In this document: one piece after another, positions 1 through 5,139 of the stretch | How positions within the stretch are numbered: position 1 is the first letter of the stretch | Layout of the letters: each line of letters opens with the position of its first letter | Assembly: GCA_020435025.1 (NCBI GenBank) | Contig: JAGRAG010000102.1 | Location: 1-5,852, forward strand | DNA length: 5,852 nucleotides | Source: Bdellovibrionales bacterium | Lineage (GTDB): Bacteria > Bdellovibrionota > Bdellovibrionia > Bdellovibrionales > UBA1609 | Direction of reading: 5' to 3' | Notes under the pieces: generated by a model | What the model was told of the DNA's origin: nothing | Database searches by the model: none | What the model saw: only the letters and a program-made list of their open reading frames with translations | Position numbers and translations under genes: made by a program

Positions 1-218
1 ATAAAATCTATATGCGGAAGGTTCTTGGCTTCGTCATCTTCTTGGTGATCGGTTTTTTGTGAGTCCTCAGTTGGTAGGGGCGTGCTCGTGTACTTTTTTA
101 AAAACTCATCACCTCGGTTAAAAGTTCGTATGTGATGTGTTTTATCTAATTCACGGATAAAGCTGACAACTTGTCGCTGAATTTTTACGTCATGATCGAT
201 GACGATAATATTGGCCAT
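1..218 (-). CDS. Response-regulator-like receiver domain protein, N-terminal part (runs off window)
   Basis: The first 72 residues are visible; the rest lies beyond the left edge. The start, MANIIVIDHDVKIQRQVVSF, has the beta1/acidic-pocket/alpha1 pattern of CheY-like receiver domains (I-V-I-D-x-D followed by an amphipathic helix), and a second strand follows near residues 29-33. D8 and D10 are present, but H9 sits where the second acidic-pocket Asp is usual, so Mg2+ binding or phosphorylation may be altered. Residues about 44-66 form a polar, acidic stretch (many D, E, Q, T) not normally found in receivers. The strand leading to the phospho-acceptor Asp seems to begin at LPHIDF (67-72), roughly 20 residues late. 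The start codon is supported by GAAAGGGA four bases upstream and by a promoter just beyond. Output domain, partner kinase and target are not visible. The gene is probably separate from the radical SAM gene upstream on the same strand, because a 211-bp gap with its own promoter lies between them. Confidence 0.72.
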   Translation of the reverse strand, partial: MANIIVIDHDVKIQRQVVSFIRELDKTHHIRTFNRGDEFLKKYTSTPLPTEDSQKTDHQEDDEAKNLPHIDF

Positions 219-222
219 GGAA

Positions 223-230
223 TCCCTTTC
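223..230 (-). promoter_or_regulatory. Ribosome binding site of the receiver-domain gene
   Basis: On the minus strand this reads GAAAGGGA and ends four bases before the ATG at 218. It supports that start codon, which matters because the gene is only partly visible. Confidence 0.6.
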
Positions 231-239
231 GCTAACAAT

Positions 240-268
240 ATTATAGATTTATAGAGTGCTCGTAGCAA
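240..268 (-). promoter_or_regulatory. Sigma70-type promoter of the receiver-domain gene
   Basis: Read on the minus strand, TTGCTA (263-268; four of six matches to the -35 consensus) is followed by a 17-base spacer and a perfect TATAAT (240-245). Transcription would start near 233, leaving a short leader of about 14 bases that contains the Shine-Dalgarno sequence. Spacing and position are ideal, so this is the best promoter in the window. It implies that the receiver gene can be expressed independently of the radical SAM gene upstream. Confidence 0.6.
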
Positions 269-285
269 AACGGTCTCATTCGGAT

Positions 286-299
286 TAGACCTAAGTCTA
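286..299. promoter_or_regulatory. 14-bp near-palindrome upstream of the receiver promoter, possible operator
   Basis: TAGACCTAAGTCTA is an inverted repeat with one mismatched pair (C291 against A294). It lies 17 bases upstream of the proposed -35 element, centred about 60 bases before the predicted transcription start, a usual place for an activator site. That it binds a protein is inference; short palindromes also occur by chance. Confidence 0.3.
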
Positions 300-360
300 T
301 AATCTTTGGTCATTTTGTTTTCCTGGGGAAGGTACTTCAAACACAATCTTAACAAACCTA

Positions 361-405
361 TATCAACTTTCTTACGAAATTAAAGGGGGCGGATTGTATC
401 AACTT
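361..405. repeat. Short direct repeat TATCAACTT (two copies)
   Basis: The nonamer TATCAACTT occurs at 361-369 and again at 397-405, 36 bp apart, in the gap between the radical SAM gene and the receiver gene. It could be a paired binding site, but a 9-bp match in AT-rich DNA may be chance. Apart from this repeat, the palindrome at 286-299 and the promoter, I see nothing else in the 219-429 gap. Confidence 0.25.
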
Positions 406-429
406 CACTCGAAGGCGAAAAAACTGACC

Positions 430-1935
430 TTAGCTCGAACGGACTTTTTTAAGGAGTTCTTTTTGAGGGTCCGTTCGATAAAGTTTGTTTTTTAGATCGT
501 GATCTGTTTCGCGGAGTTGCTCGAAACGTCGATTTTTAATTTCAGTCAGTCGAGCAAATGCCTCCCTAAGTTCTTGATCAGTGAGTTCCGTAAAATTGTA
601 GATCTCATCTTTGACATTGTTAACTTGGCGATCGGCCAGGGAGATGAGGTATTCGATGTCGTTTTTCACAATTCCTCGCCGTTTGGCCTCTTCGTAAATC
701 GGGGTTCCTGGGAACGGAGTTAAAAATTTAATGGAGGCCGGAATGACAGGAGCCTTTTCGACAAACTGAAACATTTTCTCTAATGAAGCTTGAGTCTCGC
801 CAGGGAGACCGACGATGAGGTTGGCCATAACAGTGATACCAGCATCCAGTGTCATATCGATGGCTTCATTGATTTGGTCAACCGTTTGATTTTTTTGTGT
901 GATATTTAAAATGTCCTGATCCAAAGATTCGACGCCATACCAAATTTCTTTACAGCCACTTTCATACATTTTCTTTAAAAGTGCTGGGTCTGTTTTTTCG
1001 ACTCGAGTCGAGCAGGACCATTTAAGACCGTGCTTTGCTAAGACATCACAGATGTGCCAAGTTCGTTTGATATCGGCTGTAAAGGTCAAATCGTTAATAT
1101 AAAGATATTCAGTTTTGTAGTTCTTTACAAGATCGGCGATCTCTTCATCGACACGTTTGACTGACTTAAAACGCATCTTAGGAATATTAACGAAACAAAA
1201 AGTACAACGGCCGTAACAACCTCTTGCCGTGGTGAGACCCATTTCCGGAATGTAGGGGTTGATCTTTATTGAGGGATAGAGAAAGAGGTTCGGAATAGGA
1301 ACGGAGTCTAGCGTTTTTATCTGCGGGCGAGGCAGAGTTTTGACAATCCTACCATCATTCATTTTGATGGCTAGACCCATTATATGAACGGAGTTTTCTT
1401 TTTTGCCGCCGCTATCTAGAAACTCTAACAGTTCCACCAAAGTGATCTCACCTTCTTGCAAAATGGCGAAGTCGACTTCCAAAGCTTCACAAATGGGTTC
1501 AGGTAGAGATGAAACGAGAGCTCCGCCAAGGATGATGACCACATCTTTATTTTTTTTTCGGACCAACTCTAGTAGCTCCATATTTTGTGGAATCGAATCC
1601 ACAAAGGTGGGCATTGCTAAAACACCTCCCCGTTCGGCCACACGTTGTGCGGCGGTTTCCAGCGTTCCATCCATGCGGAGATCAATCAATTCGACATCAT
1701 ATCCCATCGTTTGGGCTACGGTGCCGATGTAACTGACACCTTCACAGGGAGTGTAGAGAAGAAACTCTCTTTGTAGAGTTGGGGCCTGATTGGTGGAAGG
1801 CATGACTAAGGTAAAGGGCTTGTTGGGATTTGATGGTAGTGGATTATAAGTATAATTGTAGAGCCGCTCTTCCCATAGCGATGAGAAATCTTTAACAGTA
1901 AATAGCTTGGCATCACTGAGCTTTGGGTTCTCCAT
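430..1935 (-). CDS. B12-binding-domain radical SAM enzyme, substrate unknown
   Basis: A 501-residue cytosolic enzyme. Residues about 40-175 match the Rossmann-like cobalamin-binding domain found at the N-terminus of class B radical SAM proteins: MGYDVELID (77-85), ILGGALV (135-141) and QEGE (160-163) in the places of the family's G-x-x-V-x-x-x-D, GG and GEGE-T elements. The classical DxHxxG base-off motif is not seen, as is common in this group. The radical SAM domain follows. C240, C244 and C247 form the CxxxCxxC 4Fe-4S motif; YGVES (333-337), NLIVGLPGET (372-381) and TPFPGTPIYEEA (406-417) are typical later elements of the barrel. Length is normal for the family, and no SPASM domain is visible. 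Members carry out methylations, cyclisations and rearrangements; nothing here shows which. The start at 1935 is supported by AAAGGAG four bases upstream. The gene is transcribed away from the methyltransferase/sulfotransferase operon and may be functionally linked to it. Fold and class are sure; reaction is unknown. Confidence 0.92.
   Translation of the reverse strand: MENPKLSDAKLFTVKDFSSLWEERLYNYTYNPLPSNPNKPFTLVMPSTNQAPTLQREFLLYTPCEGVSYIGTVAQTMGYDVELIDLRMDGTLETAAQRVAERGGVLAMPTFVDSIPQNMELLELVRKKNKDVVIILGGALVSSLPEPICEALEVDFAILQEGEITLVELLEFLDSGGKKENSVHIMGLAIKMNDGRIVKTLPRPQIKTLDSVPIPNLFLYPSIKINPYIPEMGLTTARGCYGRCTFCFVNIPKMRFKSVKRVDEEIADLVKNYKTEYLYINDLTFTADIKRTWHICDVLAKHGLKWSCSTRVEKTDPALLKKMYESGCKEIWYGVESLDQDILNITQKNQTVDQINEAIDMTLDAGITVMANLIVGLPGETQASLEKMFQFVEKAPVIPASIKFLTPFPGTPIYEEAKRRGIVKNDIEYLISLADRQVNNVKDEIYNFTELTDQELREAFARLTEIKNRRFEQLRETDHDLKNKLYRTDPQKELLKKVRSS
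435..478 (-). repeat. 10-bp perfect inverted repeat at the 3' end of the radical SAM gene
   Basis: TCGAACGGAC (435-444) and GTCCGTTCGA (469-478) are exact reverse complements separated by 24 bases, inside the last codons of the radical SAM gene. On the transcript the stem is followed, after 11 bases that include the stop codon, by six U residues (418-423). This is not a standard intrinsic terminator because the loop is long and the U-tract is not adjacent, but it may stabilise the 3' end or act as a weak terminator. No better terminator for the gene was found. Confidence 0.4.
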
Positions 1936-1939
1936 CCGG

Positions 1940-1946
1940 CTCCTTT
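1940..1946 (-). promoter_or_regulatory. Ribosome binding site of the radical SAM gene
   Basis: On the minus strand this reads AAAGGAG, a near-perfect Shine-Dalgarno sequence four bases before the ATG at 1935. It fixes the start of the 501-residue protein. I did not find a convincing -35/-10 pair for this gene in the divergent region. Confidence 0.65.
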
Positions 1947-2127
1947 TTAGCTATTAAATTTATCAAAAAGGTAGTAGCATTTCATTCTTTTACCTGGAAT
2001 AACATTCGCACAACGCTTGGTGTTAATGAAGATTTCAATCAGGCTATCTTATAAGTGTCGAATGTAAACCCGGATTAATCAAATCTGTCACTGGCATAGA
2101 CGAACGCGTCGGATGGAGAGTGAGTAT

Positions 2128-2156
2128 TTGCCACCTAGATTTAAAACTTTTTAAAT
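2128..2156 (+). promoter_or_regulatory. Probable sigma70-type promoter of the methyltransferase/sulfotransferase operon
   Basis: TTGCCA (2128-2133; five of six matches to the -35 consensus), a 17-base spacer and TTAAAT (2151-2156; four of six matches to -10) lie in the divergent intergenic region. Transcription would begin near 2163, giving a leader of about 32 bases before the ATG at 2195. A short inverted repeat, GACG-aacg-CGTC (2099-2110), lies 17 bases upstream of the -35 and could be a regulator site. The rest of 1936-2127 holds only AT-rich sequence and small palindromes such as CTTATAAG and GATTAATC. Confidence 0.45.
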
Positions 2157-2194
2157 AACGTATTAGAAAAATATCCGCATTTAGGTCCTTATAT

Positions 2195-2944
2195 ATGAGT
2201 ATCGACAAAGCAAAAATTCATTCTCACTTTAACAAGCGTGCGGAGACCTATAATCAATCTGCTGCATGGGTCAACGATGAGAAGCTTTTAGGTAAGATTC
2301 TCAAGCTAGCGCAGGTGCAGGATGGATGGAAAATATTGGATTTAGCTACGGGAACAGGAAAAGTGGCGGAGGTTTTAAAAGGAAAAGGGCGTGAAGTGAT
2401 TGGTATTGATATCACTCCTGATATGTTCCTGCAAAACAAAGCAGTTGATGAACTGATTATCGCTTCGGCGCACCATATGCCTTTTGCAAGCGGAATTTTT
2501 GATTTGATTGTCTGTCGACAAGGTTTGCAATTTATGAATCTCGATTTAACTTATGCTGAAATTCATCGTGTGTTAAAACAAGGGGGATCGGTTGTGTTAG
2601 CTCACCTCACTTCGTATGGAGAAGAAGATTTTCAAGACACGTATGAAACCTTAAGGCTAAGAAATTCTGCGAGAGTGAATTTTTTTAAGAAAATAGATAT
2701 ACCCCAGTCTCTTGTCAATTTCGGTTTTACAATCACAACAATAGAAAACCATCCTTGCCGTGAAAATGCGATCGCCTGGTTAGACAATGGAGCCGTTCAA
2801 GAGGCTGAAATTGAGCAGGCCGTTGAAGTTTATAAATCATCCAACCAGCAGTTTAAACTTTGGCACCAATTGGAGATAGAAGGCCAATCTATATTTGAAA
2901 CTATGAATATGCAGATCGTAAAGGCTGTCAAAACAAGGTGCTAA
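2195..2944 (+). CDS. Class I SAM-dependent methyltransferase (UbiE/BioC-like fold)
   Basis: A 249-residue soluble protein predicted to transfer a methyl group from S-adenosylmethionine. The opening HFNKRAETYN (10/11-20) is the usual lead-in of UbiE/BioC-type methyltransferases. Motif I, ILDLATGTG (47-55), binds SAM; GIDIT (70-74) supplies the acidic residue that contacts the ribose; MPFASGIFDLIVCRQGLQF (95-113) and RVLKQGGSVV (125-134) correspond to motifs II/III and strands 4-5 of the Rossmann-like fold. The part after about residue 140 is not recognisable and probably forms the substrate pocket. Family members act on quinones, fatty-acyl carriers and many metabolites, so the substrate cannot be inferred. 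The Shine-Dalgarno TTAGG (2181-2185) is weak, but no other in-frame start is near. It is the first gene of a coupled operon: its TAA abuts the ATG of the first sulfotransferase. Methylation of the same molecule that is later sulfated is the simplest reading. Confidence 0.88.
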   Translation: MSIDKAKIHSHFNKRAETYNQSAAWVNDEKLLGKILKLAQVQDGWKILDLATGTGKVAEVLKGKGREVIGIDITPDMFLQNKAVDELIIASAHHMPFASGIFDLIVCRQGLQFMNLDLTYAEIHRVLKQGGSVVLAHLTSYGEEDFQDTYETLRLRNSARVNFFKKIDIPQSLVNFGFTITTIENHPCRENAIAWLDNGAVQEAEIEQAVEVYKSSNQQFKLWHQLEIEGQSIFETMNMQIVKAVKTRC

Positions 2945-3949
2945 ATGGAGGGAAAGGATCGGCCTATCTTTATTATTGGTACAGAGCGATCAGGAACGAA
3001 TCTGTTGAGAGTGATCCTGAATCAACATCCGCACATTCATGTTCCGCACCCACCGCATATCCACAAAAACTTTTATCCTCTTTTGTCTCAATATGGAGAT
3101 CTAAAACAAAAACCCAATTTTTTACGTCTGGCAAAAGATGTCGTGCGAAGTGTTCTGTGGCATTTTTACCCTTGGGAGCTGTCGATCAACGTTGAAGAGC
3201 TGATAGCAAATATTCCGACACCCACCTTAAATTCCCTTTTTTTTGCTATTTATGATGAGAGTCTTAAAGTCAGTTCTAAGTCGAGGTGGTGTTGTAAAAG
3301 CACCTTTGTCATTCATCACGTCGAATCTCTTCTAAACGATCGACCGGATTCGCAATTTATTTTTATGGTCAGAGATGGCCGAGACGTGGCTGTGTCAGCT
3401 AAGAAATCTGTATTTAATCATTTCCATACTCATTATATTGCTCAACTTTGGCAAAAAGAACAAAGACTTGGGTTGGATCTTTTAAAGAAGTTTCCGGAAA
3501 AGATCTATCTTTTGAGGTATGAAAAACTGATTTCCTCGCCCATATCAGAAATTGAGAGGCTTTGTCAGTTTTTAGGGGAATCCTATAATAGTGAAATGAT
3601 GGACTATCCAAAATCAAAAGAGGCTCGGAAGTCCTCCCAGTTGAGTGACAGTTGGAAAAATACCGGGCAAGAGGTGCTGTCGAACAACCAAAAGAAGTAT
3701 TTAAAAGAGTTGGCGCCTTGGGAGATTGCATTGTTTGAAAAGATAGCAGGAGCTGAGTTGCAAGAATTGGATTACTCTATGGAAACATCAACGGATTTCG
3801 ATAGTGACTTAGCTCCGAGTTTTGGGGCAAGGGTCAGTGAGAGTTTTTACTCTTTGTATTTTCCCTTGCTTGCCGTTTTTCGAGATAAAAACGGATGGCT
3901 TCGTTTGCGGCAAAAATTGTTTGTATCGGCTTTGAGGTGGCTACGGTGA
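2945..3949 (+). CDS. PAPS-dependent sulfotransferase, Sulfotransfer_3/TPST-like
   Basis: A 334-residue protein predicted to transfer a sulfuryl group from PAPS to a hydroxyl or amine. The 5'-phosphosulfate-binding loop is GTERSGTNLL (12-21) directly after the first strand. The 3'-phosphate-binding motif is VRDGRDVAVS (142-151), with R143, D147 and S151 in the usual places. RYEKL (191-195) and SWKNTGQE (236-243) match later conserved elements. Spacing between the two PAPS motifs (about 130 residues) is normal. Two oddities: six histidines lie between residues 28 and 40, and beyond the fold there is a tail (about 297-334) with an aromatic stretch, FYSLYFPLLAVF, followed by a basic amphipathic segment (WLRLRQKLFVSALRWLR) that could sit on a membrane. 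There is no signal peptide, so the site of action is the cytoplasm. The ATG follows the methyltransferase stop with no gap, and AAGGTG (2935-2940) serves as ribosome binding site. The acceptor is unknown. Confidence 0.88.
   Translation: MEGKDRPIFIIGTERSGTNLLRVILNQHPHIHVPHPPHIHKNFYPLLSQYGDLKQKPNFLRLAKDVVRSVLWHFYPWELSINVEELIANIPTPTLNSLFFAIYDESLKVSSKSRWCCKSTFVIHHVESLLNDRPDSQFIFMVRDGRDVAVSAKKSVFNHFHTHYIAQLWQKEQRLGLDLLKKFPEKIYLLRYEKLISSPISEIERLCQFLGESYNSEMMDYPKSKEARKSSQLSDSWKNTGQEVLSNNQKKYLKELAPWEIALFEKIAGAELQELDYSMETSTDFDSDLAPSFGARVSESFYSLYFPLLAVFRDKNGWLRLRQKLFVSALRWLR
3934..3940 (+). promoter_or_regulatory. Ribosome binding site that decides the GTG start of the second sulfotransferase
   Basis: GAGGTGG lies just before the GTG at 3946; its GAGG core (3934-3937) is eight bases away. 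It favours a GTG start with a 4-bp GTGA overlap over the upstream in-frame ATG at 3895, which would overlap the preceding gene by 55 bp. Confidence 0.6.
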
Positions 3950-5139
3950 GTCGACTGGATGAGGTCAAAAAAGTTCTTGTTATATTAGCTGCCCCGCGGA
4001 GTGGTTCTAGTGTTGTTTACCATGCCGTCACACAAGTAAGAAACCTTTACTCTCTCCAAGGAGAATCGACGCTCTTTTTTAAAAAGCACTTTCCGAAAGA
4101 TTCTGTACCTCAAGATGAGCGATTGTCGGCGGATCAGAGAGATCACTTTTTACAGTGTGTAGAATTTAAGGACGATCTGGCTGATTTTCTTGTAAGCCAT
4201 CCTGTCAAAGATTTTGCAAGTCTCAGTCTTCAAGAACAACGAAACCACGTGAAACGATTTTATGGGCGTTTGCAAGCCCAGTGGCCGCTAAAAAATTGGA
4301 GTCGATCACGAATAAATGAGTTGTTTGAACGGAATCAAATGGACCCCTCCGGCCATATTGCATTTCATAAAAATATTTTAAAGGTTTACTTAAATGAAAA
4401 GGAACTTTGCTATTACGATGATTTGAAAGTGAGGAGCTGTTTTGTCCAGGGACCGCCCAGTGAAGTTTTTTTTGAAGAGCCCCTGTTTGTCTATCAACCT
4501 TTTGCCCCTTCGGTGAGTCGTGATCAGTTATCTCGAGATACTTTAGTTTTAAAAAGTTCAGGGAATTCCTACCGATGGGACTTTTTAACAAAGTTATTCC
4601 CTCATGCGGAATTTCAATGGGTGCATCTGACACGAAATCCTTTGGCCTCCATGAACGGACTGATGGATGGGTGGTTGCACCAGGGTTTTTTTAGCTACAA
4701 TGTGTTTAGAGACCATGGTGTTGAGTTAGACATCAAAGGTTATAAGGAGCAGGGTCCGTGGGCCTCTCATTGGTGGAATTTTGATCTGACTCCGGGCTGG
4801 AAGGATTGGATTCATTGGTCTTTAGAAAAAGTCGTTCTGGAGCAGTGGAAACGATCCAATTTGTCCGTCCTGAATTCCTCATTACCTCTCTATCCTATTA
4901 AGTTTGAAGAGTTTCTAAAAAGCCCGAAGGCAGTTTTGAATTCACTTTCTCAAGAATTCAAATGGGAAGCCACCACGTTTGGTTTGCTTCCCATTGTTCA
5001 ATCCACGTCATCTCCATTCTCCCAACGGTGGAAGATGCGAGAGCCGTGTTTGTCAGAAGTGTTTTTATCCGATACGGAAGCTATAGAAATTGCTGAGAGG
5101 CTAGGGTATAACAGTAAGCAGTGGGAGAGCTGGCCATGA
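3946..5139 (+). CDS. Divergent sulfotransferase-family protein
   Basis: I place the start at GTG 3946, giving 397 residues; an in-frame ATG at 3895 would add 17. From GTG the protein opens directly into the first strand and a 5'-PAPS loop, VILAAPRSGSS (12-22), as expected for the sulfotransferase fold. The likely 3'-phosphate motif is HLTRNPLASMNGLMDGW (227-243), with R230 and S235 replacing the R and S of RDxRDxxxS, so it is a relaxed form. VLKSSGN (201-207) resembles the conserved Lys loop, IKFEEF (318-323) the later Y-E-D/E-L element, and the C-terminus, with IAERLGY (382-388), is typical. The two PAPS motifs are more than 200 residues apart, roughly 80 more than in the neighbouring sulfotransferase, so about 45-200 holds an unrecognised insertion. 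The W/F/H-rich stretch at 268-291 may line the acceptor pocket. It is coupled to both neighbours by 4-bp overlaps. The family is likely; donor and acceptor are unproven. Confidence 0.78.
   Translation: MSRLDEVKKVLVILAAPRSGSSVVYHAVTQVRNLYSLQGESTLFFKKHFPKDSVPQDERLSADQRDHFLQCVEFKDDLADFLVSHPVKDFASLSLQEQRNHVKRFYGRLQAQWPLKNWSRSRINELFERNQMDPSGHIAFHKNILKVYLNEKELCYYDDLKVRSCFVQGPPSEVFFEEPLFVYQPFAPSVSRDQLSRDTLVLKSSGNSYRWDFLTKLFPHAEFQWVHLTRNPLASMNGLMDGWLHQGFFSYNVFRDHGVELDIKGYKEQGPWASHWWNFDLTPGWKDWIHWSLEKVVLEQWKRSNLSVLNSSLPLYPIKFEEFLKSPKAVLNSLSQEFKWEATTFGLLPIVQSTSSPFSQRWKMREPCLSEVFLSDTEAIEIAERLGYNSKQWESWP

Noticed and set aside
219..429. Small RNA or riboswitch in the gap before the receiver gene
   Set aside because: Only short stems (4-5 bp) were found; no known riboswitch core such as a B12 box was recognised.
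1403..1732. Plus-strand open frame of 109 codons opposite the radical SAM gene
   Set aside because: It is a low-complexity, Ser/Thr-rich translation opposite a well-supported coding region.
1936..2127. Promoter for the radical SAM gene
   Set aside because: TATAAG, TTGAAA and TTTACA occur on the minus strand but never with a 16-18 base spacing to a partner, so I do not call one.
2768..2775. GCGATCGC, the HIP1 octamer abundant in cyanobacteria
   Set aside because: I noticed only one copy in 5.8 kb, so it does not support a cyanobacterial origin.
2938..3195. Open frame of 85 codons on the plus strand overlapping the start of the first sulfotransferase
   Set aside because: It lies in another frame inside a gene with clear sulfotransferase motifs, and its translation shows no domain pattern.
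4223..4633. Antisense open frame of 136 codons inside the second sulfotransferase
   Set aside because: No ribosome binding site or recognisable motif was seen; the plus-strand frame carries the family motifs and fits the operon.
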